The notes below the pieces were generated by a model. The model worked only from the letters and a program-made list of their open reading frames with translations, had not been told where the DNA came from and made no database searches. Both the position numbers and the translations under genes were made by a program. Positions 1-8,005 of a DNA stretch of 23,146 nucleotides are shown one piece after another. The stretch lies in assembly GCF_938045465.1 (NCBI RefSeq), contig NZ_CALIBF010000119.1:1-23146 (forward strand). Direction: 5' to 3'. This stretch comes from an uncultured Campylobacter sp. Lineage in GTDB: Bacteria > Campylobacterota > Campylobacteria > Campylobacterales > Campylobacteraceae. Position 1 is the stretch's first letter. Each line of letters begins with the position of its first letter.

Positions 1-3000
1 CTTGCGGGCTTTTTCGGCGTGCCGCTTTTTATCGAAAAAGCGCTGCCTAAAATTTTAGAGGGCAGAGCAAGCTTTAGCGTGCAGGACGCCAAATTTAACC
101 CCTTTACCTACGAGCTAAACGTCACCAAGCCGGAGCTTAGCACCTTTAAGCCGCTGTTTAGCGCCGATGAGATAAATTTAAAAATCGGTTTTTCAAAGCT
201 TTTTAAAAAGACTCTCGCGGTAGAAATTTTGCATCTCAAATCCCCTAAATTTCACGTCGAGCGCGAGCAAAACGGCACCTTCAATTTCGAGCCGCTACTT
301 TCGGAGCAAAAGAGCGAAAGCAAGGATGAAAACTCCAGCTTCAACGTCACGCTGAATAATTTTAAGATCGAGCGCGGCTCTCTGGGCTACGTCGATAACT
401 CCCTGAAAAGGCCGTTTTCGCTCATCTCGACCGAGCTAAATTATGAGATCAACGGGCTAAATTTAAAGGACGAAACGATCGGCGAGCACGATTTAAGCGC
501 CGTTTCGCGTACATACGACTCGCTGAGCTTCGATGGAGCCATCGATCTGGCGCCTCTGCGCTTGCACGGCAAAATAGATCTTAAACGGCTGAAAATCGAT
601 CCGTTTTGGCTATCATACCTCGATCCTAGCGGCGTGCGGTTTAAAAACGGCTCCCTTTCCGCTACTCTAAATTACCGATTGAGCCTCGATGAAAATATAA
701 AATTTGCGCTTGAAAACTCAAAGCTCGAGCTGCAAAGCCTAGAAATTTTGCAAGATCAAAATTTAATTTCGCTAGGCTCGCTGAAAATCCCGAGCTTTGA
801 GCTGAATACGGACGTTTCGAATGAAATTTCAGGCGCAGTAGCGATCCCGCAGGTGCTGCTTTCGGACGCGAAATACGATATGAACGAAACCAAAATTTCC
901 ACGGGCTTTGATGGCGCGCGGGTCGCGGATTTTGCGTTGGATTTTAATAAAACGGGGGCAAACTTGCGGCTAAACTCCGCCGTAAAAAGCGTAGATCTAA
1001 ACCGCTCAAGCTTTGAAAACCCGCAAATTTCGGTCGTCTCAAACGACACTAAAATCACGGGAAATTTTTTAAAATTTAACGCCGAAGGTAACGATACGGC
1101 CCTTCATACGGGTTTTAGCGCCTTTAATATCGCGGATACGCAGATTACGCTAGCGCGCAGCGACAAAATTTCACTCGCCGTAACCGAGCTGGGCGCGTTT
1201 AGCTACGACAAAGAGGGCGCGCAAAACGGCGTAAGCCTGGAGTTTACTAAAATTTCAAACTCCAAAATCGCAAACAAAAACGGAATTTTTAGCGGATTTG
1301 AAAGCTTCGGCGTGCAAGGGGTTAAATTTAACGTTGCGGATCTAAATCTCGGCGTGGATAAAATTTTGCTAAACGCGCCGTTTTTTAACTCGGAAGTGGG
1401 CGCCAATGGCGCGAAAAGCATAAACGATCTGGCGATCTTAAGCGCGATCTCTAAAAATCCTGCAAGCCCCAAAAAAACGGCGAACTCTAACGCAGTAAGC
1501 CAAGCGGATGCAAATTCTACGGCAAGCAGCGCAAATTCGGATTCTAAAAAGCCCGCCAAAAGCCCCGCTTTAAAATTTAAGATCGGCGAGGCCTCCGTAA
1601 CGGGCGCAAAGGCTAAGATCGACGAGAGCTTTATCGTTAAAAACAACGTGCACGAGATCAAGGATTTCAGCGCCACGCTAAGCGGGCTAAGCTCGAATTT
1701 CGCCGAGCCCTTCGGTATCAAAGCAAGCCTTATCGCGGGCGAAATCACCGCTAACGCGGACGGCAAGGCTAGCATCGCGCCGCTTAACGTAGGCGTGAAC
1801 TTTAGCCTAAATGCGCCGAACTTGAGCGTCTTTAACAAATATGCGGCGGAATTTATCGCAGGCTCCATCGCAGGCGAGCTCGCTACGCAAGGGCAGCTGA
1901 AGCTTTCAAACGCATTCTCGCTCGAAGCAAAGCTTTCAGGCAAGGGCTTGGCGCTAAGCTCGGGCAGGGATAAAATTTTCTCGCTTGCATCGCTGAATGT
2001 CGCGCAAATCGCGCTGGGCCCAAACTCTCTCACATTAAATAAGATCACTCTTGGCTCACCCGCGGCAAATATCTCGCTGAATAAAGACGGGCGTTTAAAT
2101 TTGCTCTCGCTGATAAAGCCCGCCGCGCAGGCAAAACAGGCCGCAAAGCCTGCCGAAGCTGCGCCTAGCAGATCCGCGAAAAGCAAGGCAAACTTTGCGT
2201 GGAGCGTAAAAAATATCTCTCTTAGCGGCGGCAGTTTAAATTTCACCGATGAGAGTCTAGCAACGCCCTTTAAACTGCGCATCAGCGATATGAAAGCAAG
2301 CATCAGCGAGATCAACCCGAAGCGAGCGGCAGATATCAAGCTTAGCTCGCTCGTAAGCGGAAGCGGGTTAGCGAACATTACGGCGCGCGCCTATCCGCTG
2401 GATTTTAAACGCAAAAGCGATATAAACGTCGTTTTAAAGGAGATTCCGCTTGTGCCCGCATCTCCCTATACCGCCAAATATATCGGCAATGAAATCGCGG
2501 GCGGTAAGTTAAATTTAAAACTTGCCTACAAAATCGACGATGGCAAGCTAAACGCAAGCAATGATCTAAATTTAGACCGCTTCGAGCTCGGCAAAGAGGT
2601 GCAGAGCAAGGATGCGCTGAGCCTTCCGATCGGTCTAGCGGTATCGATCCTAAAGGACAGCGACGATCAGATCGATATTAGCCTGCCTCTAAGCGGCACG
2701 CTGAGCGATCCGAAATTTAGCTACGGCGCGCTCGTTTGGGGCGCGGTCAAAAAGCTACTCTCCGACATCGTGTTAAGCCCGTTTAGATTTATGGGAAAGA
2801 TCGCGGGCGTAGATACGAAAAAGCTCGAAAGTATCGATTTTGAGGCGGCGAGCAGTGAAATTTTAATCAGTGAAAACTCTAAAATCGATGATTTGGCCAA
2901 GGTCGCAAAAGCCAAGCCCGATCTTAAGATCATTCTAAACTCCGCATATAACGAAAAGTTCGATACTCACAAGTTTAAAAGGCGATCTCTGCAAAACACT

Positions 3001-3291
3001 CTCACGCTGATGTCCAATAAACAAGGCCTCTCCACGGATGAAGCCATAGCGGCGCTTAAGATCAAATACGGCATCAAATCCGGCGGCGATGAGGCGATGG
3101 AGGAGCTGATAGGGGCGCAGAAATTTACCCGTTCGCGTCTTGATGAGTTAGCCCTTGCTAGAGCGACTGCCGTGCAAGCGGCGCTCGTGCAGCGCGGCGT
3201 AAGCGCCTCTCGCATAGAGATCAAAAAGCCGAGCGAAGCCGAGCTCAAACAAAACAGCTTTATCCCGCTAAGCCTCGGCGTAGAGAGGTAG
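1..3291 (+). CDS. DUF748/AsmA-like envelope protein, 5' end missing
   Basis: The frame is open to the left edge, so the first residues seen (LAGFFGVPLFIEKALP) are the tail of an N-terminal membrane segment and the true start lies outside the window. About 1,095 residues are visible. The body is made of repeated short amphipathic beta-strand segments of the AsmA/TamB/DUF748 kind. It is interrupted by two low-complexity Ala/Ser/Lys/Pro linkers near residues 480-525 and 700-725. The C-terminal part has the DUF748-typical ending: a strand-rich block, then an OmpA-like segment (residues about 955-1080) with 'SKIDDLAKVAKAKPDLKIIL' and a closing Arg/Ala-rich helix with 'RGVSASRIEI'. Proteins of this family are anchored in the inner membrane, extend into the periplasm and are linked to envelope maintenance or lipid transport. 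The specific role here is unknown. The fold-family call is firm; function is inference. Confidence 0.8.
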   Translation, partial: LAGFFGVPLFIEKALPKILEGRASFSVQDAKFNPFTYELNVTKPELSTFKPLFSADEINLKIGFSKLFKKTLAVEILHLKSPKFHVEREQNGTFNFEPLLSEQKSESKDENSSFNVTLNNFKIERGSLGYVDNSLKRPFSLISTELNYEINGLNLKDETIGEHDLSAVSRTYDSLSFDGAIDLAPLRLHGKIDLKRLKIDPFWLSYLDPSGVRFKNGSLSATLNYRLSLDENIKFALENSKLELQSLEILQDQNLISLGSLKIPSFELNTDVSNEISGAVAIPQVLLSDAKYDMNETKISTGFDGARVADFALDFNKTGANLRLNSAVKSVDLNRSSFENPQISVVSNDTKITGNFLKFNAEGNDTALHTGFSAFNIADTQITLARSDKISLAVTELGAFSYDKEGAQNGVSLEFTKISNSKIANKNGIFSGFESFGVQGVKFNVADLNLGVDKILLNAPFFNSEVGANGAKSINDLAILSAISKNPASPKKTANSNAVSQADANSTASSANSDSKKPAKSPALKFKIGEASVTGAKAKIDESFIVKNNVHEIKDFSATLSGLSSNFAEPFGIKASLIAGEITANADGKASIAPLNVGVNFSLNAPNLSVFNKYAAEFIAGSIAGELATQGQLKLSNAFSLEAKLSGKGLALSSGRDKIFSLASLNVAQIALGPNSLTLNKITLGSPAANISLNKDGRLNLLSLIKPAAQAKQAAKPAEAAPSRSAKSKANFAWSVKNISLSGGSLNFTDESLATPFKLRISDMKASISEINPKRAADIKLSSLVSGSGLANITARAYPLDFKRKSDINVVLKEIPLVPASPYTAKYIGNEIAGGKLNLKLAYKIDDGKLNASNDLNLDRFELGKEVQSKDALSLPIGLAVSILKDSDDQIDISLPLSGTLSDPKFSYGALVWGAVKKLLSDIVLSPFRFMGKIAGVDTKKLESIDFEAASSEILISENSKIDDLAKVAKAKPDLKIILNSAYNEKFDTHKFKRRSLQNTLTLMSNKQGLSTDEAIAALKIKYGIKSGGDEAMEELIGAQKFTRSRLDELALARATAVQAALVQRGVSASRIEIKKPSEAELKQNSFIPLSLGVER

Positions 3292-3308
3292 TGTAAGCAA
3301 AATTTGGC

Positions 3309-3314
3309 TATACT
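3309..3314 (+). promoter_or_regulatory. candidate -10 box for dapB
   Basis: TATACT lies 28 bases before the dapB ATG in the short gap after the DUF748 gene, with an A/T-rich stretch upstream and no obvious -35 element, as is normal for Campylobacter sigma-70 promoters. An 'aaggag' ribosome site follows just before the ATG. No terminator is visible between the two genes, so readthrough is also possible. Confidence 0.4.
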
Positions 3315-3341
3315 AAGTGGACTAAAATTTAAGGAGCGGCG

Positions 3342-4103
3342 ATGATAAATATAGGAATCCACGGCGGAAGCGGCAGAATGGGCACGATGATCTACGAGTG
3401 CCTGAAAAATTTCGATCAGGCGCGAGCAAGCGTGATCTACACGGTCGCGCCGCTTGATTATACGCCGAGCTGCGCCGTAACGAGCAGCTACGACGAGCTT
3501 TTTAGCGGCTGCGACGTCGTGATAGACTTCACGATCCGAGACGGCGCGATAAGCTTAATGAAATTTGCGCTTTCGCACCCAAAGCCGCTTTGCATCGGCA
3601 CGACGGCTTTGGGCGAGGAGGGCGAGCGGCTACTGCGCGAATGCGGCGCGAAGATGCCCGTGTTGCACGCTACGAATATGAGCCTGGGCGTTGCGGTGCT
3701 AAACAAACTCGTAGCGCTTGCCAGCAGGAGCCTGCGCGATTTTGACTGCGAAATTTTAGAGATGCACCACCGCCACAAAAAAGACGCTCCGAGCGGCACG
3801 GCGATGAGCCTTGCCGAGAGTGCCGCAAGCGCGCGCGAGCTAAACTTAAAAGACGTGCGCGTAAGCGGTCGCGACGGGCTCATCGGCGAGCGCGGCAAGG
3901 ACGAGATCGCCGTGATGTCGCTGCGCGGCGGCGATATAGTCGGGCGCCACACCGTGGGGTTTTACGGCGAGGGCGAGTTCGTCGAGCTAAATCATACGGC
4001 AACTTCGCGCGCGACCTTTGCCAGAGGCGCGATAAAGGCGGCAGTTTGGCTAGCGCCCCAAAATAGCGGGCTTTACGGCATAGACGACTGCTTAGGAATC
4101 TAG
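3342..4103 (+). CDS. dapB: 4-hydroxy-tetrahydrodipicolinate reductase
   Basis: DapB catalyses the NAD(P)H-dependent reduction step of the diaminopimelate/lysine pathway in the cytoplasm, so it supplies meso-DAP for peptidoglycan (see murE in this window) and lysine. At 253 residues it is full length. The nucleotide-binding motif GIHGGSGRMG is at residues 5-14 and a GTT turn is at 87-89. The family signature EMHHRHKKDAPSGTA is at about 140-154, with the catalytic His pair (142-143), a conserved Lys and the substrate-binding SGT. The ATG is preceded by a good 'aaggag' site. It heads a run with mntA, hepT, purF and the DUF488 gene in which every gap is under 30 bases. In C. jejuni dapB and purF are, to my knowledge, direct neighbours; here two extra genes separate them. 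Confidence 0.97.
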   Translation: MINIGIHGGSGRMGTMIYECLKNFDQARASVIYTVAPLDYTPSCAVTSSYDELFSGCDVVIDFTIRDGAISLMKFALSHPKPLCIGTTALGEEGERLLRECGAKMPVLHATNMSLGVAVLNKLVALASRSLRDFDCEILEMHHRHKKDAPSGTAMSLAESAASARELNLKDVRVSGRDGLIGERGKDEIAVMSLRGGDIVGRHTVGFYGEGEFVELNHTATSRATFARGAIKAAVWLAPQNSGLYGIDDCLGI

Positions 4104-4131
4104 CGTTTGCGGCTAAATTTAAGAGGAAAAA

Positions 4132-4449
4132 ATGCCAACCAAAGATGAAATTTTAAATTTTTTGCGCGAGCTAAAGCCCGAGCTTGAAAGCTTTGGAATT
4201 TACAAAGTCGGGCTATTCGGCAGCTACGCCAAAGGCGGAGAGAATATCGCCTCGGATATCGATGTGGCGATCGAAAGTAGCGAGCAAACAATCGCTCGTC
4301 TTGGCGGCGGTATGCGAGCGTTTATATATTTAGACGAGCTAAGAGGACGAATCGCTAATAAATTTAAAATTTCGGTAGATCTATGCGATACTGCATCGAT
4401 GAGCGATGAAAAGAAGCTAAAGCTACTAGAAGGAGCTATCTATGTATAA
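4132..4449 (+). CDS. mntA: MntA-type nucleotidyltransferase antitoxin
   Basis: A 105-residue minimal nucleotidyltransferase. The sequence contains the exact MNT signature GSX10DXD: G30-S31, then D42 and D44 in 'SDIDVAIE'. A third acidic residue, D83, in 'KISVDLCD' completes the expected metal-binding triad. In characterised MntA-HepT pairs this enzyme adds AMP units to a tyrosine of the HEPN toxin and so inactivates it. The start has an 'agagg' site 28 bases after dapB. The 3' end overlaps the HEPN gene by 8 bases, which implies translational coupling with antitoxin made first. The triad is intact, so an active enzyme is predicted. Family assignment is firm; the antitoxin role is inferred from the partner gene. 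Confidence 0.9.
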   Translation: MPTKDEILNFLRELKPELESFGIYKVGLFGSYAKGGENIASDIDVAIESSEQTIARLGGGMRAFIYLDELRGRIANKFKISVDLCDTASMSDEKKLKLLEGAIYV

Positions 4450-4798
4450 TAAGAGGAATTTGCAAAGGCTTGAGTTGATCTGCAAAAAGATAGACGCGAT
4501 ACAACAAATCTGCAAAATCGGTGTTGAAAAAGCTCTTGCTGACGAACTTCGCGACCGACCCGCGATAATAATGCATCTAATCTCTTGCAACGAGCAACTG
4601 CAAAAAATTCAAGATAGCGGCGATATAGAAATTCTAAGTATATTCGCACCAAGCGATATAGCAGGATTTCGCGGGATCAGAAACGCTTCGGCGCACGATT
4701 ACGAAGGATTAAATTTAGCCATCGTTCAAAGCGTAATTAGCGACTACCTGCCGAGTATAAAACAAAATATAGATAAATTTCTAAAAAATAAAATTTAA
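4442..4798 (+). CDS. hepT: HepT-like HEPN-domain toxin (DUF86)
   Basis: A 118-residue, all-helical HEPN/DUF86 protein. The catalytic signature RX4HXY is present and intact as R80-NASA-H85-D-Y87, together with the DUF86-typical 'RDRPAIIMHLISCNEQL' helix. HepT proteins are RNases that act as toxins. The Tyr of RX4HXY is the residue AMPylated by MntA in studied pairs. A strong 'aaggag' site lies inside the end of mntA, 7 bases before this ATG, and the two genes overlap by 8 bases. The gene ends 11 bases before purF, so purF may be read from the same transcript. Both active-site motifs of the pair are intact, so a live toxin-antitoxin module is likely. The RNA target cannot be told from sequence. 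Confidence 0.9.
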   Translation: MYNKRNLQRLELICKKIDAIQQICKIGVEKALADELRDRPAIIMHLISCNEQLQKIQDSGDIEILSIFAPSDIAGFRGIRNASAHDYEGLNLAIVQSVISDYLPSIKQNIDKFLKNKI

Positions 4799-4809
4799 GA
4801 GGTTAGAAA

Positions 4810-6156
4810 ATGTGCGCAATCGTGGGAGTCATAAATTCTGAAGGTGCGGCTAAAACCGCGTATTACGGGCTTTTTGCCATGCAGCACCGCGGCCAGGAGG
4901 CAAGCGGCATCAGCTCGAGCTTCAACCATCATATCAAAACGATCAAAGCCACAGGGCTCGTGACGGAGGTTTTTAGTCCCGCGAGCTTTGAAATTTTAAA
5001 GGGCAACATCGCGATCGGTCACAACCGCTACGGCACCGCGGGCGCAGACAGCCTAAAGGACGCGCAACCCGTTGCGGGCAACTACGCTCTTGGGGAGATC
5101 TCTATCGTTCATAACGGAAATTTAATCAACAAAGACGAAATTCGCCGCAAGCTTGTAAGCGAGGGGGCGATCTTTCAGTCCGGCATGGACACCGAAAACA
5201 TACTGCACCTCATCGCACGCAGCAAGCAGGAGCATCTAAAAGACCGCATCGTCGAAGCTCTGAATCAGTGCGTGGGCGCGTACTCGCTTCTGATCCTGAG
5301 CCGCTCGAAGATGTTTGCCGTGCGCGATCGCTACGGCGTGCGTCCGCTCAGCATCGGCAGGCTCAAAGACGGCGGCTACATCGTCGCGAGCGAAACCTGC
5401 GCGTTTGATCTCGTAGGAGCCGAGTTCGTCCGCGACGTGAAGCCCGGCGAGATGGTGATCTTCGAAGAGGGCAAGGACGAGTTCAGCTCGGTTCAAATTT
5501 TAAAAGCCGCGGAGGCTAGAATTTGCGCGTTTGAATACATCTACTTCGCGCGCCCCGACAGCGTCGTAGAGAGCAAAAACGTATACGAGGTCAGAAAAAA
5601 GCTGGGCGCTGCGCTCGCGCGAAAATGCGAGAGTTTAAAAGCCGATTTCGTCGTGCCCGTGCCCGATAGCGGCGTGCCGGCGGCGCTAGGTTTCGCGCAA
5701 GAGAGCAAAATCCCCTTTGAGATGGCGATCGTGCGCAACCACTACATCGGCCGCACCTTCATTGAACCGACGCAAGAGGTGCGAAATTTAAAGGTCAAAC
5801 TCAAGCTAAATCCGATCGGCGCGGCACTGCACGGCAAGAGCGTCGCGGTGATCGACGACAGCATCGTGCGCGGCACCACGAGCAAAAAGATCGTCGAGCT
5901 TCTGCGCCATGCGGGCGCAGCACGCGTGCATATGTGCATCGCGAGCCCGGAGCTGAAGTATCCCGAGCGCTACGGCATCGACACGCCGAGCGTGCGCGAG
6001 CTGATCGCCGCAAATATGAGCACGGATGAAATTTGCAAATTTATAGGCGCCGACAGCCTCACGTTCCTTAGCGTACCGGAGCTCGTAGAGGCGCTTGGAA
6101 GCGAGCGCAAGTACTCGCTCGTAAGCTTCGACGGCGATTATTTCATCAAGGATTAG
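4810..6156 (+). CDS. purF: amidophosphoribosyltransferase
   Basis: PurF performs the first committed step of purine synthesis, forming 5-phosphoribosylamine from PRPP and glutamine. The protein starts MCAIVGV, so Cys2 becomes the N-terminal glutaminase nucleophile after Met removal and no propeptide is present. The N-terminal class II glutaminase domain shows 'HRGQEASGI', 'GHNRYGTAG' and 'HNGNL'. The C-terminal phosphoribosyltransferase domain has the PRPP loop 'VAVIDDSIVRGTTSKKI' near residues 345-361. At 448 residues it matches the short epsilonproteobacterial form. It follows hepT after 11 bases with an 'aagagg' site and precedes the DUF488 gene by 20 bases, so it is probably co-transcribed with dapB-mntA-hepT. 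Confidence 0.97.
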   Translation: MCAIVGVINSEGAAKTAYYGLFAMQHRGQEASGISSSFNHHIKTIKATGLVTEVFSPASFEILKGNIAIGHNRYGTAGADSLKDAQPVAGNYALGEISIVHNGNLINKDEIRRKLVSEGAIFQSGMDTENILHLIARSKQEHLKDRIVEALNQCVGAYSLLILSRSKMFAVRDRYGVRPLSIGRLKDGGYIVASETCAFDLVGAEFVRDVKPGEMVIFEEGKDEFSSVQILKAAEARICAFEYIYFARPDSVVESKNVYEVRKKLGAALARKCESLKADFVVPVPDSGVPAALGFAQESKIPFEMAIVRNHYIGRTFIEPTQEVRNLKVKLKLNPIGAALHGKSVAVIDDSIVRGTTSKKIVELLRHAGAARVHMCIASPELKYPERYGIDTPSVRELIAANMSTDEICKFIGADSLTFLSVPELVEALGSERKYSLVSFDGDYFIKD

Positions 6157-6176
6157 CAAATTTAAAGGAGCAAACT

Positions 6177-6533
6177 ATGACAAAATTTAAAATTAAGCGC
6201 GTCTATGAGAGCGCGGAGAAAGAGGATGGATTTCGCGTACTATGCGACAGACTTTGGCCGCGCGGCATAAAAAAAGACGCGCTGGAGCTTGATATGTGGG
6301 CAAAAGACATAACGCCTAGCACCGAAATACGCAAGCTTTTCGCACATAAGCCTGAGAATTTCGCCCATTTTAAGGAGCTTTACCTAGCCGAACTTGAGCA
6401 AAATCCCGCCGTGGCTGAATTTTTGAAAAAGGTTAAAAACGAGCCGGTCGTCACATTGCTATACGCTGCGAAAGACGAGCACTGCAACCATGCGATGATT
6501 CTGCGCGATTTTCTGCAAAGCAAGGTGCGCTGA
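6177..6533 (+). CDS. DUF488 family protein
   Basis: A 118-residue protein of the DUF488 family, recognised by 'KRVYESAEKEDGFRVLCDRL' followed by WPRG and by the downstream 'LYLAEL' and 'TLLYAAKDEHCNHA' segments. The last segment carries the conserved His/Asn/His cluster near the C terminus. The biochemical function of the family is not established. It is small, cytosolic and has no signal or membrane segment. The ATG has a strong 'aaaggag' site 20 bases after purF, making it the last gene of the dapB run. The gap downstream has a short inverted repeat rather than a classic terminator. Confidence 0.85.
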   Translation: MTKFKIKRVYESAEKEDGFRVLCDRLWPRGIKKDALELDMWAKDITPSTEIRKLFAHKPENFAHFKELYLAELEQNPAVAEFLKKVKNEPVVTLLYAAKDEHCNHAMILRDFLQSKVR

Positions 6534-6990
6534 AATTTTGCGCTCAAAGCGCACTGCTCGCCATATTTTAAAGCAAATGCAAAACCGCCTCGCTCACCAA
6601 AATCCACTCATAAAACCAATGCGCGAGGCGTAAAATTCAGCGAAGAGGCGTAAGCGGAGCGCTCTTAAAGCCTTGCGATGCGCGATTTGCGATAAATTTT
6701 ATCTGGATGTGCATAAAACAAACGCTAAATTTTGCGTCAGAGCTCTAAAAAACGCATAATTTTATAAAAAGCGAATAAAATTTCAAGAAAAATAACTCGA
6801 TTTAATATATGCAAATTTAGAATTTCATCTATTTTTTAACGCTACTTTTAATAATGCAAGCTAGGAATTTAAAAAGTGGGCTTAATATAAATTCGCAACA
6901 AATCAAATTAATTTCTTACACGCAGCATTTTTAAATTTCATTTAAGGATTTGCCGCTAACATTGCTCGTAATTTTTTACAAGGAGAAACA
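6534..6990. other. 457-base intergenic gap before the Mop gene
   Basis: No gene is seen. The left part holds short inverted repeats: GTGCGCT/AGCGCAC straddling the DUF488 stop region, and CGCCTCGC (6586-6593) paired with GCGAGGCG (6623-6630) across a 29-base loop. The second could end the upstream transcript but has no T-run. The direct repeat GAGGCGTAA also occurs twice near 6625-6650. From about 6700 the sequence turns strongly A/T-rich, as expected for the promoter region of the Mop gene. A TATAAA-like box near 6887-6895 and an 'aaggag' site just before 6991 are visible, but I cannot fix the transcription start. Confidence 0.4.
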
Positions 6991-7416
6991 ATGGCAATAA
7001 GTGCTAGAAATCAGCTTCACGTCGTAATCAGCGACGTAAAAATAGGTGCGGTAAATTCGCTAATCACAGCTAAAACCAGAGGCGGCGACGTGCTAAAAGC
7101 GACCGTTACGGTCGATTCTGAAAAAACTTTGGACTTAAAAGCAGGAAAAGAGGCGGTATTTTTATTCAAAGCCCCAAATGTCATCATTTCAAAGGGAGAA
7201 AATGATCTTCGCCTAAGTGCTGCAAATCAACTAAAAGGCAAAATCACCGCCGTTAAAGAGGGTGCAATCAATGCTGAAATCGATGTCAGAACCGCAGGCG
7301 GTGAGAATCTAAGCGCGATCGTCACAAACAGCTCTGTTAAAAATTTGGCGCTAGCAGTCGGCGACGAAGTAACTGCGATCATCAAAGCTACTCAAATCAT
7401 CGTCGGCGTAAAATAA
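6991..7416 (+). CDS. molybdate-binding di-Mop (TOBE) protein, molbindin-like
   Basis: A 141-residue cytosolic protein made only of two tandem Mop/TOBE repeats. Each repeat begins with a version of the signature SARNQL: 'SARNQLHVVISDV' at residues 3-15 and 'SAANQLKGKITAV' near residue 76. Each then runs 'GAVNSLITAKT' / 'GAINAEIDVRT' and a closing 'AIIKATQIIVGV'-type strand. Proteins of this type (ModG, molbindin) assemble into oligomers that bind molybdate or tungstate oxyanions for storage or buffering. No ModABC transporter or DNA-binding ModE domain is attached or adjacent in the window, so it stands alone. The ATG has an 'aaggag' site. A hairpin at 7467-7491 probably ends the transcript. 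Confidence 0.9.
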   Translation: MAISARNQLHVVISDVKIGAVNSLITAKTRGGDVLKATVTVDSEKTLDLKAGKEAVFLFKAPNVIISKGENDLRLSAANQLKGKITAVKEGAINAEIDVRTAGGENLSAIVTNSSVKNLALAVGDEVTAIIKATQIIVGVK

Positions 7417-7466
7417 TCCTGCATTGTGCGAACCGATGTGCACGCTTTAAACATCACAAAATCAAA

Positions 7467-7491
7467 GAGTGAAATTTTATAAATTTCGCTC
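7467..7491 (+). terminator. probable terminator after the di-Mop gene
   Basis: GAGTGAAATTT and AAATTTCGCTC pair over 11 positions with one G-U wobble and a 3-base TAT loop. A pyrimidine-rich stretch follows and a T6 run lies about 15 bases further on. The hairpin sits 50 bases after the Mop stop codon. Confidence 0.6.
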
Positions 7492-8005
7492 CTTCTTCAA
7501 AAATCTTTTTTGATAAATCAAATTTCGTAGCAGCTCAAATCGTACTATAAGCGCTCTTTTCTCTCATGCGCGCAGATGCACCCCGCGCGACATCCAGCCC
7601 CAATCACACCAAGAGCGGTCTTGCCCTATTTTGCCGCAGTGCACGTTTCGCGCAGGATTTACATCCATTCATCGCGTAAGCCCACTTACGCGAGATATTT
7701 ATGAAACGCAGACCCCTCTTCACTCTGCGCGCTCGCTTATAGCAATGTGCTTTCATATTTTACGCGCTCGTGACACGCCGCCGCTTTGCGTAGTAGCGAC
7801 CGATCCTCGCGTAGATGTCCACATCAAGAGTGAGCCGATCTAGATCATAGCAGCACGAACAGATCATCGAACCGATCGCCTCGCCCTAAATCCGAGCGTT
7901 TTTTGAGCTTTTACCGATCGGCTCGTTAAAAGGCGTAGATTCCGCGGATAAAATCACTCTTGTAAAATTTCAGCTCATCGCCGCGGGTAACGGGCATTTG
8001 CTTTG
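7492..8005. other. 514-base gap between two convergent genes
   Basis: No intact gene. The left half (7492-7759) shows nothing I can name. The right half has coding-like fragments on the minus strand, listed separately at 7760-7997. A plus-strand open frame at 7631-7843 has no ribosome site and a composition unlike the neighbouring proteins, so I do not call it. Confidence 0.5.
7760..7997 (-). pseudogene. possible decayed gene fragment, unidentified
   Basis: Reading the minus strand from an ATG at 7997 gives 23 residues (MPVTRGDELKFYKSDFIRGI then YAF) and a stop. Dropping one T at that stop (7926-7928) would continue into NEPIGKSSKNARI, then one in-frame TAG, then 'GEAIGSMICSCCYDLDRL' and 'TLDVDIYARIGRYYAKRR', to a stop at 7760. 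Residue use resembles real protein more than noise, so a gene broken by one frameshift and one nonsense codon is plausible. It begins just after the oxidoreductase stop on the same strand. I do not recognise the family. Chance is a real alternative. Confidence 0.3.

Noticed and set aside
1203..2378. Long minus-strand open frame (391 codons) opposite the DUF748 gene
   Set aside because: Its composition (Ala/Ser/Leu/Phe-rich, no motif) is what the antisense of a strand-rich Ala/Lys/Asp protein gives. The plus frame is clearly coding and continuous.
5801..6159. Overlapping minus-strand frames opposite the 3' half of purF
   Set aside because: Shadows of GC-rich purF codons; no start signals, and the purF frame is complete with all motifs.
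7631..7843. 70-codon plus-strand open frame after the Mop gene
   Set aside because: No ribosome site, rich in His/Pro/Thr/Arg unlike the neighbours, and overlapping more protein-like debris on the other strand.
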